DNA of 64,000 nt, from positions 1 through 64,000 of the forward strand of contig NZ_JAAVUY010000028.1 in assembly GCF_018449695.1 (NCBI RefSeq), written 5' to 3'. Below, piece after piece: positions 1-7,527 of this stretch. The notes under the pieces are model-generated. The model did not search any database, was not told the origin of the DNA, and worked only from the letters and a program-made list of their open reading frames with translations. Each line of letters opens with the position of its first letter. The first letter of the stretch is position 1. Source of the DNA: Bradyrhizobium sp. dw_411. Its GTDB lineage: Bacteria > Pseudomonadota > Alphaproteobacteria > Rhizobiales > Xanthobacteraceae. The position numbers were made by a program, and so were the translations under genes.

Positions 1-8
1 AGACCTGA

Positions 9-47
9 ACCCCTCACCCCAACCCTCTCCCACAAGGGGAGAGGGGG
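9..47. repeat. extragenic hairpin repeat (CCTCTCC type)
   Basis: C-rich stretch with inverted arms at 23-30 (CCCTCTCC) and 38-45 (GGAGAGGG). It lies just downstream of the minus-strand permease gene. A related element with a G/C-rich hairpin lies at 10887-10909. It may act as a transcription terminator, but no T-run follows on the minus strand inside the window. Confidence 0.5.
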
Positions 48-83
48 CTCACCGGTTGCTTTGATAAAGCTTCGCGTTATTCT

Positions 84-1805
84 CTACCCATTCCTCACCC
101 TTGTGCTCGTCGTCGCCCCGAACATCGGGATCTGGTTCACCGCGAGCACCACGGCGAACGTAATGATCAGCATCGCGATGCCCAATACCGAGATCGCGGC
201 GAGGTCGCCGCTTTCGTTGAGATCGTAGATCAACACGCTGATCACCTTGGTTTGCGAGGTGAACAGCACGATCGCCGCGGAAAGTTCCCGCATCACGCCG
301 ATGAAGATGAAGCACCAGGTCGCGATCACGCCGGTGCGCAGCAAGGGCGCGGTAATGCGCAGCAGCGATTGCAGCCGGGTGGCGCCGAGAATGCGGCTGG
401 CGTCTTCGAGTTCGGGATGGATGGTCGCGAACGCCGCCTGCAATTGCTGATAGGCCGAGGGCAGGTTGATGGTCAGGAACGCAATCAGAAGAATCCACAG
501 CGTGCCATAGAGCACGAAGGGCTGCCGCGTATAGCTGAGAAACAGCCCGACGCCGAGCACGATGCCGGGAACCGCTACTGGCGCGGTAGCGAGAAAGCCG
601 AGGACGCGCCAGCCCGCGATCACGCGCCGCGTCGTGACGTAGGCGATGACCAGCGCCAGCACAGTCCCGATCGTCGCGGTCGCGGTGCCCAGGATCACCG
701 TGTTCTTGATCGCAAGCTGGGTCGACGACAGCTCCGTGAATACGAACACGATATTATGCAGCGTGAAAGTTGATGGCGTCACCAGCGTGGTCGCATTCGG
801 CGAGAAAGCGGCGTTGAACAGCGCAAAATACGGCAGGAACACGGGATTGAGCAGCACCACAAGGCAGAACGCCAATGCTGCCCATCGCCACTTCTTCATT
901 TCGACACGGCGCGGCGCGCCATATTTGCCGCCCACCACCGAATAGCCGCGGCGGCCGAGAATGAATTTCTGCGCCTGCAGCAGCGCGATGGTCAGCAGCA
1001 GCAACGGCACCGCGGCGGCTGCGGCGAGTTCGAGTTTCGGCGGATACTGGAACAGGCTCCAGATTTTCGTGGTCATGGTGTGAAAGCCGGCCGGCAGCGC
1101 CAGGATCGCGGGCGAGCCGAACAGCGTCATCGCCTGCAGGAATGCAATCAGGGCCCCGGCGACCAGCGCTGGCAACGCCAGCGGAATCGTCACGCGCCGT
1201 GCGGTGGTCCAGGCCTTGCCGCCGAGAATCGCGGAGGCATCCTCGAGTTCGCCCGGCATGTTGTCCAGCGAATTGGCCACCAGCACGAACACGAAGGGGA
1301 ATGTGTAGCAGGAGATCACGAAAATGATCCCGGTCATCGAATAGATGTCGAACAGATGCTCGTCGGAAGCCGCCCCGGTCAGGAAGCGATAGAGCTGGTT
1401 GAGCAAGCCGCTGTTCGGCGCGGCCAGCAATTCCCATGCGACGGCGCCGAGAAACGGCGGCGTCACGAACGAGGCCGTCACCAGCGCGCGGATGAACTGC
1501 CGCCCCGGCATGTTGGTGCGCGACACCAGCCACCCCATCGGCGCTGCGACGATGCAGCAGATGGCGGCGGAGGAGACGGCGATGATCGCGGTGGTCAGCA
1601 GCGGATCGAGAAAATCCGGATCGGTGAACAGCGTGACGAAGTTCTGCAGGGTGAGGTGATTGGCCTTGTCGGTGACGGCGTAGATCGCGAGCCAAGACAT
1701 CGGCAACACAATCAGCGCAACCAGCCCCAGCGCAAACAGCCATAGCACCGGCTTGGTCCAGTCGATTTTGGCTTTTGGGGTGTCTAGGCTGGTGGTGATG
1801 GTCAT
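84..1805 (-). CDS. ABC transporter permease, duplicated (iron/aminoethylphosphonate type)
   Basis: Inner-membrane permease of 573 residues, about twice the length of a single binding-protein-dependent permease. It carries two copies of the BPD_transp_1 domain. The EAA-type signatures are visible as ELEDASAILG near residue 187 and ELEDASRILGA near residue 468, the second followed by R-x6-P. About 12 hydrophobic segments are seen. This fused layout is typical of FbpB/SfuB-type ferric iron and putative 2-aminoethylphosphonate importers. It is last in the minus-strand transporter set (ATPase, binding protein, permease). The substrate cannot be read from the sequence. The adjoining aminotransferase makes an amino compound at least as likely as iron. 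Confidence 0.85.
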   Translation of the reverse strand: MTITTSLDTPKAKIDWTKPVLWLFALGLVALIVLPMSWLAIYAVTDKANHLTLQNFVTLFTDPDFLDPLLTTAIIAVSSAAICCIVAAPMGWLVSRTNMPGRQFIRALVTASFVTPPFLGAVAWELLAAPNSGLLNQLYRFLTGAASDEHLFDIYSMTGIIFVISCYTFPFVFVLVANSLDNMPGELEDASAILGGKAWTTARRVTIPLALPALVAGALIAFLQAMTLFGSPAILALPAGFHTMTTKIWSLFQYPPKLELAAAAAVPLLLLTIALLQAQKFILGRRGYSVVGGKYGAPRRVEMKKWRWAALAFCLVVLLNPVFLPYFALFNAAFSPNATTLVTPSTFTLHNIVFVFTELSSTQLAIKNTVILGTATATIGTVLALVIAYVTTRRVIAGWRVLGFLATAPVAVPGIVLGVGLFLSYTRQPFVLYGTLWILLIAFLTINLPSAYQQLQAAFATIHPELEDASRILGATRLQSLLRITAPLLRTGVIATWCFIFIGVMRELSAAIVLFTSQTKVISVLIYDLNESGDLAAISVLGIAMLIITFAVVLAVNQIPMFGATTSTRVRNG

Positions 1806-1837
1806 GTTGCCTGCCGATCTTATTTCTTTCCCTCACC

Positions 1838-1916
1838 GTCATTCCGGGGCGCGCGAAGCGCGAACCCGGAATCTCGAGATTCCGGGTCTGGTCCTTCGGA
1901 CCATCCCGGAATGACG
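1838..1916. repeat. palindromic element, GTCATTCCGGG family
   Basis: Imperfect inverted repeat of about 79 bp running from GTCATTCCGGG to CCCGGAATGACG, with a central dyad around CTCGAG. The same family occurs at 10731-10828, 27573-27651, 32535-32637, 33941-34019 and, shortened, at 55828-55868. It sits between the permease and binding-protein genes of one transporter, where it could form a strong stem in the transcript. Confidence 0.85.
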
Positions 1917-1928
1917 ACGTTTAGTCGT

Positions 1929-2996
1929 TCACACCCGAAACAGCCGCGCATAGCGCGTCTTGATTTCTTCCGCCATCTTCTCGACCCCGGCGGGGTCTTC
2001 CTTCATCAGTCTGGTCTCGGAAAATTTCTTGCGGCCAGGTTTGCTCTGCACTTGCGCATGCACCGAATATTGCGCGGTGAAGTCGGTCAGAAACTGTTGT
2101 GTCTCGCGCGTGTGAAACCAGGCCTGAAACAGTTTGGCGGCATTGGGGTGCGGGGCGTTGATGAAGATGCCGGTCGGTCCCGAAATGGTCGGCGTGCCCT
2201 CGCTCGGATATACCGGCTCGACCGGCTGGCCGGCTTCCTTCAGCAGCACGATGTTGTATTCATTGCCGTCGGCCATCACTGCGCGCTCGCCAAGCGCCAG
2301 CTTCTTCGGCGGATCGGTCGAGGACTGCACCTGCATCACGCGCTGCTTCGACAGTTTTTCCAGATAATCCCATCCGAGATCGCGAACGAGCTGGAACGTC
2401 GTGGTCATGATGGTGCCGCTATAGGCGGGATGGCCCTTGACCATCTTGCCGGCCCATTTCGGACCCAACAGATCCGCGTAGCTGGTCGGCGCGTCCTCGG
2501 CTTTGACGAGGCTGGTGTTGTAGGCGATCGACGACAGCCAGACCCGCGTGGTCGCGAACATGCCATCGGGATCGCGATATTGTTCCGGAAAATATTGCGC
2601 GACGTCGTCCGAGACAAAGGGCTTCAGCCAGCCATTACGCTTCCACGGAATAAAGTGCGACGCGTCGGCGCTGCTGACCACGTCGGCGGCGCGGATGTTG
2701 GAGGCGAACTCCTGATCGATCCGCTGAAACAGCCGCTCGGAACCGGCGCGCTCGATCAGCACCTGCATGCCCGGATATTTCGCTTCGAAGGCCTTGCCTA
2801 GCTTCTCGCCGACCGGCAGGTCCATCGCGGAATACAATACCACCTTGGCTTCTTGTTTCGCCGCCTCGATCAGTTGCGGCGTGATCGCTTCCGGTGGCGG
2901 CGCGGCAGCGCGGGCGGGCGAAGCAAACACGGTGCCAAGCGCCAACGCACTTGCGCCCCGGATTATCTCGCGTCTGGAAAGCTTTTGGTTTCGCAT
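1929..2996 (-). CDS. ABC transporter substrate-binding protein, Tat-exported
   Basis: Periplasmic binding protein of 355 residues in the family-1/Fbp-like solute-binding group. The start is placed at 2996 because MRNQKLSRREIIRG gives a twin-arginine-like motif (SRREII) followed by a hydrophobic stretch and an ARA cleavage region. The longer frame to 3065 would overlap the ATPase gene by 46 bp. The mature part opens with ITPQLIEAAKQEAKVVLYSAMD, typical of iron and 2-aminoethylphosphonate binding proteins. It lies 23 bp downstream of the ATPase gene and presumably delivers ligand to the fused permease. Ligand identity is not resolvable by eye. Confidence 0.85.
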   Translation of the reverse strand: MRNQKLSRREIIRGASALALGTVFASPARAAAPPPEAITPQLIEAAKQEAKVVLYSAMDLPVGEKLGKAFEAKYPGMQVLIERAGSERLFQRIDQEFASNIRAADVVSSADASHFIPWKRNGWLKPFVSDDVAQYFPEQYRDPDGMFATTRVWLSSIAYNTSLVKAEDAPTSYADLLGPKWAGKMVKGHPAYSGTIMTTTFQLVRDLGWDYLEKLSKQRVMQVQSSTDPPKKLALGERAVMADGNEYNIVLLKEAGQPVEPVYPSEGTPTISGPTGIFINAPHPNAAKLFQAWFHTRETQQFLTDFTAQYSVHAQVQSKPGRKKFSETRLMKEDPAGVEKMAEEIKTRYARLFRV

Positions 2997-3019
2997 GGCG
3001 CTGACCTGTTCGCTCCCAA

Positions 3020-4081
3020 TTACCGGCTGAGTGCCCGGCAGCGTTCGATCGGAAAAGTCAGCCACACTTCAGTGCCCTTGGGCACCGCAGTTTCGGTCGA
3101 GGTGATGATGCGCAGCACCGTGCCATCTGAGGTCTCGACCATGTAGTCGCGGTTGGCGCCGAGAAACACCTGGCGGGTCACTGTGGCCTTGACGACATTT
3201 TCGGAGGATGCCGGCACTGAGGTTGAAAGCTGGATGTCGTGCTGGCGGATCGCGACCGCGGCATTCTGGCCGGCTTGAAGTTTTGCGCCCACCACCTGCA
3301 AGGTCGCGCCGGAAAACGAGATATGGTTTTCGTCGCGGGCGACGCCTTTAAGCACATTGCTGGAGCCGATGAAGCGCGCGACGAATTCCGATTGCGGCCG
3401 CTCATAGATATCTTCGGGGGTGCCGAGCTGGTCGATCTTGCCGGCATTCATCACCGCGATCAAATCGGCGGTGGTCATCGCTTCCGACTGGTCGTGGGTG
3501 ACATAGACCGTGGTGTAGCGATATTCGTCATGCAGCCGGCGAATCTCGAAGCGCATTTCCTCGCGCAGATTGGCGTCGAGGTTGGAGAGCGGTTCGTCCA
3601 GCAGCAGGGTTTCCGGTTCGACCACCAGCGCGCGGGCCAGCGCCACGCGTTGTTGTTGTCCGCCGGACAATTCGCCGGGATAGCGTTGCGCCAGGACTTC
3701 GAGCTTGGTGGTCTCGAGAATGGCTTTGAGTTTTTTCGCAATGGTGTCGCGATCGAATTTCCGCAATCGCAATCCGTAGACGATATTTTCCGCGACCGTC
3801 ATATGCGGCCACAGCGCGTAGCTCTGGAAGATCATCGACATCTTGCGCTGCTCGGGCGGCAGCGTGCGCGCGGCCGAGGACACCAGCCGGTCGCCGACAT
3901 GGATTTCGCCGGAGGTCGGCTCGAGGAATCCCGCGATCAGCCGCAGCGTCGTGGTCTTGCCGCAACCGGAGGGTCCCAACAGGCAGATCAACTGCCCATG
4001 ATCGATGCGCAGGGAGACGTTATCTACGACCGCCAGCGATCCAAATCGCTTGGTCAGGTCACGCAATTCAACGGACGCCAA
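3020..4081 (-). CDS. ABC transporter ATP-binding protein
   Basis: Cytoplasmic ATPase of 353 residues. Walker A is GPSGCGKTT near residue 36, the Q-loop lies at MIFQSYALWPH, the signature is LSGGQQQR, Walker B is LLLDEPLSNLD, and the switch His is in VTHDQSEA. A C-terminal TOBE-like region covers about residues 270-345. This matches the FbpC/PotA/UgpC class that energises spermidine, iron and aminoethylphosphonate importers. It is the first gene of the three-gene transporter block and lies 142 bp after the aminotransferase gene. Confidence 0.9.
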   Translation of the reverse strand: MASVELRDLTKRFGSLAVVDNVSLRIDHGQLICLLGPSGCGKTTTLRLIAGFLEPTSGEIHVGDRLVSSAARTLPPEQRKMSMIFQSYALWPHMTVAENIVYGLRLRKFDRDTIAKKLKAILETTKLEVLAQRYPGELSGGQQQRVALARALVVEPETLLLDEPLSNLDANLREEMRFEIRRLHDEYRYTTVYVTHDQSEAMTTADLIAVMNAGKIDQLGTPEDIYERPQSEFVARFIGSSNVLKGVARDENHISFSGATLQVVGAKLQAGQNAAVAIRQHDIQLSTSVPASSENVVKATVTRQVFLGANRDYMVETSDGTVLRIITSTETAVPKGTEVWLTFPIERCRALSR

Positions 4082-4173
4082 TCAGATCACTCCCTGTATT
4101 CTTTTTGCGCGCATCCACTTTTTCGGGATACGCGTGCGCCGCCAGCGGCCGCCCCATTATTTATCGCTGGATC

Positions 4174-4179
4174 ATTATA
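4174..4179 (-). promoter_or_regulatory. possible -10 box for the transporter genes
   Basis: The minus strand reads TATAAT here, about 93 nt upstream of the ATPase start. A matching -35 would fall inside the hairpin at 4189-4216, and none with good similarity is visible, so this is weak. Confidence 0.25.
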
Positions 4180-4188
4180 AGCACGAAT

Positions 4189-4216
4189 GCAGGGGGGCCG
4201 GGAAGGCTCCCCCTGC
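4189..4216 (-). terminator. hairpin downstream of the aminotransferase gene
   Basis: Perfect 8-bp arms GCAGGGGG (4189-4196) and CCCCCTGC (4209-4216) lie 8 nt past the aminotransferase stop. No T-run follows on the minus strand, so it may be an attenuator or mRNA-stabilising stem rather than a full terminator. Confidence 0.45.
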
Positions 4217-4223
4217 CAAACCC

Positions 4224-5411
4224 TTAAGCATGCACACTCTCACCGAGCCAGTTGATGGCGGCTTCGGTTCCGCCCTTGCCGTGGGGGATATTGAGCGCCT
4301 GAAGGCCGACTTCGATCACGCCGAGCGTGCCCAGGATCATCGGTGCGTTGACATGGCCCATATGGGCGATCCGGAACGCCTGGCCGCGTAATTCGCCGAT
4401 CCCGGTGCCGAGCACCACGCCGCATTTTTCCTTGCAATAGGTCTGCAGCGCAACCGGATCGTGACCGTTCGACATCACCACCGTCGTGACCGTATCGGAC
4501 CGCTCCGAAGCTTCGGTGATATTGAAGCCGAGCACCTGGCCCTCGGCCCAGACGCCGACTGCGCGCCGCACCGCTTCGCCCAAGAGATGATGGCGCAGGA
4601 ATGCGTTTTCGAGCTTCTCCTGGAACAGCATGTCGATCGCCTGGCGCAGCGCGAACAACAGATGCACCGGCGCGGTGCCCGCATATTTGCTGTAATGCTC
4701 GCTGCCGTCGCGCTCGGTCCAGTCCCAATAGGGCGTGCGCATTCCCGCCGTCTTGTGCACCTCGCGGGCGCGATCGTTCATCGCGACGAAGCTCAGGCCG
4801 GGCGGTGTCATCAGGCCCTTCTGCGAGCCGGACATCGCGACATCGATGCCCCATGCATCCATCTGGAACGGCATGCAGCCGAGTGAAGCCACGGTATCGA
4901 CCATATACAAAGCAGGATGATCGGCAGCCTTGATCGCCTTGCCGATCGCCTCGATGTCGTTGACGGCGCCGGACGCCGTGTCGATCTGCACCACCATGAT
5001 GGCCTTGATCTTGTGCTCTTTGTCTTCTCGCAGCCGGGCCTCGACCTCGGCCGGCCGCACCGCGCGGCGCCAGTCGCCCTTGAGCACTTCGACATCGGCG
5101 CCCATCGCGGCCGCGGCATTGCCCCAGCCGACCGCGAAGCGGCCGCTTTCCAGCACCAGAACCTTGTCGCCGCGCGACAGCACATTGCTGATCACGGCTT
5201 CCCACGCGCCGTGGCCGTTGGCGATGTAGATGTAGGATTTGCCCTTGGTGGCAAACAGCCGGGAGAGATCGCGCAGCAGGCTGTCGGTCAGTTCGAACAT
5301 TTCTTTGGAATAGATGTCGAGCGCGGGGCGATGCATCGCCTGCAGCACTGCATCGGGCATATTGGTAGGTCCGGGGATTGCCAGAAACTCCCGGCCGGCG
5401 CGAACTGCCAT
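4224..5411 (-). CDS. class-V PLP aminotransferase (alanine/serine-glyoxylate type)
   Basis: Cytoplasmic PLP enzyme of 395 residues. The start MAVRAGREF at 5411 follows a clear AAGGAAA ribosome site; a longer frame to 5471 lacks one. PLP features are the NGHGAWE segment, the Asp in MVDTVASLG, and the Schiff-base Lys in SGSQKGLMTPPG. The family includes serine-glyoxylate, alanine-glyoxylate and 2-aminoethylphosphonate transaminases. The start LAIPGPTNMPDAVL favours the glyoxylate group. It precedes an ABC importer on the same strand, so it may process the imported amine. Exact donor and acceptor are uncertain. Confidence 0.85.
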   Translation of the reverse strand: MAVRAGREFLAIPGPTNMPDAVLQAMHRPALDIYSKEMFELTDSLLRDLSRLFATKGKSYIYIANGHGAWEAVISNVLSRGDKVLVLESGRFAVGWGNAAAAMGADVEVLKGDWRRAVRPAEVEARLREDKEHKIKAIMVVQIDTASGAVNDIEAIGKAIKAADHPALYMVDTVASLGCMPFQMDAWGIDVAMSGSQKGLMTPPGLSFVAMNDRAREVHKTAGMRTPYWDWTERDGSEHYSKYAGTAPVHLLFALRQAIDMLFQEKLENAFLRHHLLGEAVRRAVGVWAEGQVLGFNITEASERSDTVTTVVMSNGHDPVALQTYCKEKCGVVLGTGIGELRGQAFRIAHMGHVNAPMILGTLGVIEVGLQALNIPHGKGGTEAAINWLGESVHA

Positions 5412-5488
5412 TATTGGTTTTCCTTGTAGATATATTGGAGGGATTGGGATGGCGGGAATCTCAAGCCGCATAATACGGGATCGACCGC

Positions 5489-5518
5489 GTCATTGCGAGC
5501 GCCGGCGAAGCAATCCAG
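5489..5518. repeat. partial palindromic element, GTCATTGCGAG family
   Basis: GTCATTGCGAGCG followed by GAAGCAATCC matches the left half of the elements at 13606-13692 and 30107-30180. The right half is degenerate, so this looks like a decayed copy upstream of the aminotransferase gene. Confidence 0.6.
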
Positions 5519-5575
5519 ATCACCAAAAACGGCCGCTGCCTTTCGTCGCAGCGTGACGGTTAGCTATTTTTACGG

Positions 5576-6415
5576 CTATTTCCGCAGCGCATTGGCGACC
5601 GCCTGCCAGATCTGATCCTTGAGTTCGGTCGCGGGCGGACTGGGGATGATGGTGGCGGGATCGCTGCGCTTCTGGCACGCCTCGACCAGCCGCAGAATCC
5701 AGACTTCGCCGTCGGTGTAATAAAGATCGCCGCCGCCATTGCGCCCGGCCATGGTCGGCCCGATGCCGGTCACCTGATATTTGGCAGTGACCATGCCGGC
5801 GGCTTCGAGATCGGTGGCAAGACGTGCGCGCTCGGCGTCGATATCGGCATCGATATGGTGCGTGACGGCGCCGGTGTAATGGCTGACGCCTACGCTGCTG
5901 TCGAAGGTCGCATCGCCAAGCCAGACCGGACGTTTTTCATCGCCCTGTTCGAGCACCTTCCAGAAGCGCACATGATGGCGATGATCGGGGCTGCGGCCGC
6001 TGGGCTTTTCGAAAGCGAGGTCCTCGCGCCGGCCGAGATAATAGAGTGGGCTGACCGGCGCGTCATGATAGGGACGGTCCAGCACCACGCTGCCGACGAT
6101 CTCGATTGCGGAGCGCAGCGTCACGCGATCGGCCGGATACCATCCGGCGGCCGCCATCGCGCACAGCACATCCTTGTCGTCGCCGACGAGCCCGACATTG
6201 ATCGGATCGCCGGGAATGCCCTGCGCGGTCAATGTCACCATCGGCAGCGCGGCGAGGCCTTTCTGGTGCTCGTGATGCGTCCAGAACGCCGGCAGCACGA
6301 CATAGGCCAGCAGCGTATAGACGAGAATGGTGCCCAGCGCGCCCAGCAGGAAGCGCTCCAGCCGCGAGTAGTCGCGGTGCGGGTGAGGTCGCCGGTCCTC
6401 TGGCGTGTCAGTCAC
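5576..6415 (-). CDS. LssY_C-domain membrane-anchored protein
   Basis: Protein of 279 residues with a GTG start. One membrane segment covers about residues 22-44 (LLGALGTILVYTLLAYVVL), and the rest is predicted outside the cytoplasm. Residues about 75-225 match the LssY C-terminal domain: PYHDAPVSPLYYLGRREDLAFEKP followed by RHHVRFWKV. That domain is found alone or fused to DedA or PAP2 domains. Its biochemical role is not established. It stands between repeat elements with no obvious operon partner. Confidence 0.75.
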   Translation of the reverse strand: MTDTPEDRRPHPHRDYSRLERFLLGALGTILVYTLLAYVVLPAFWTHHEHQKGLAALPMVTLTAQGIPGDPINVGLVGDDKDVLCAMAAAGWYPADRVTLRSAIEIVGSVVLDRPYHDAPVSPLYYLGRREDLAFEKPSGRSPDHRHHVRFWKVLEQGDEKRPVWLGDATFDSSVGVSHYTGAVTHHIDADIDAERARLATDLEAAGMVTAKYQVTGIGPTMAGRNGGGDLYYTDGEVWILRLVEACQKRSDPATIIPSPPATELKDQIWQAVANALRK

Positions 6416-6463
6416 GGCGTCGTGCTCTCATTAATTCGTCGGAGAGGATAACGCATATTGCTT

Positions 6464-6620
6464 CATCCTTCGAGACGCACGAAGACGCGCTCCTCGGGAT
6501 GAGAGACGGGGGCAAGGTTCCCCGGGATGAGGTTCGGGTCTCTCATGGTGAGGAGCGCGGCGCGCAGGCAAGTTTACGTAGCCTGCGTAAACTTGGCTAC
6601 GAGGCGCGTCTCGAACCATC
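6464..6620. repeat. palindromic element, CATCCTTCGAGACGC family
   Basis: Long imperfect inverted repeat beginning CATCCTTCGAGACGC and ending GCGTCTCGAACCATC. It contains an inner perfect palindrome, CAAGTTTACG (6569-6578) with CGTAAACTTG (6586-6595). A second member of the family is at 59324-59428. Confidence 0.75.
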
Positions 6621-6651
6621 GCCACTGAAACCAGCATCACGCCGGAAAACT

Positions 6652-7401
6652 CTATCGCTTGGTCTCACGGCAGCCCGCGGCTTCGGCCTCGTCGACCGAG
6701 CAGAACCAGCGCGTGCCTTTGCTGATCTTCATCTCGATCTTGGCGTACCAGCGGCTGGTGGGCTGGTGGTAGATGCATTCGCCGGCACGGTTGACGTTGC
6801 CCTTGATGGTGCAATCGGGCGAGGGCGCGACCGAGCCCGATGCCGAGGCCAGCAGGATGGTGCTGGCGTTTTCCGGCGCCTTGGCGGCGCCCAGAATATT
6901 GGTCTTCTTGTTGCGGACGCGCCAGTCCCACGGCGCGATGAACGAGCCCTGCCACATCCCGGCCTTGGCGTCGCGCGCGGCTTTCTCGTCGGCGTCGTAG
7001 TCGTGCGAGAAGCGCACATAAGACAGCGCCCAGCCGCTCTTCACCATCCATTTCTGGATATCCTCGCCATCGACATCGCAACGCGCAACCTGCCGGCCGC
7101 GCGGATCGGTCCGGATGGTGTGACAGGTCCAGCTCTTGTTGCCGACATGCTTGATCAGTTCGTCGCGCGCCGCGACGCCGCAGGTCCAGCGCTCGCCGGT
7201 GTTGTTGAGGCAGAGTTGATCGACCGCGGGCGCATCGATACCGCCGAGGCGAATGCGGGCGTTGCCGATCGTGATCGAGTCGCCTTCACGGATCTTGGGA
7301 ATGCCGGTGATGTCGGCCGCATCGGCGATGGCCGGCAGCAGGAGCAACGCAATCGCGGGCAAGAACCTGGCGGACGGGAATTTTATGAATTTCATGAACA
7401 T
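6652..7401 (-). CDS. secreted SNase-like (thermonuclease family) protein
   Basis: 249 residues from the ATG at 7401; a TTG at 7419 is an alternative start. A signal peptide is clear (hydrophobic run to about residue 24, ADA cleavage region). The SNase fold is recognised from RLGGIDAP near residue 51, GRQVARCDVDGEDIQKWMVKSGWA, and the closing KAARDAKAGMWQGSFIAPWDWR. The two catalytic Args have plausible equivalents (R51, R103), but the Glu that normally follows IDAP is Ala59. The C-terminal 60 residues hold a Cys-containing extension. It may be a non-catalytic binding member of the family. Confidence 0.75.
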   Translation of the reverse strand: MFMKFIKFPSARFLPAIALLLLPAIADAADITGIPKIREGDSITIGNARIRLGGIDAPAVDQLCLNNTGERWTCGVAARDELIKHVGNKSWTCHTIRTDPRGRQVARCDVDGEDIQKWMVKSGWALSYVRFSHDYDADEKAARDAKAGMWQGSFIAPWDWRVRNKKTNILGAAKAPENASTILLASASGSVAPSPDCTIKGNVNRAGECIYHQPTSRWYAKIEMKISKGTRWFCSVDEAEAAGCRETKR

Positions 7402-7527
7402 GGGAAAAGGCCGATTCAATCAGGCAATGATAGCACGCTCACGTCGGATTGTGGGGCAGATGGAGCCGCCGCGCCAGCGCCCGATGGGGGCAAGGGTTTC
7501 AATTTAGCGCGACGGCTTACGCGAAAC

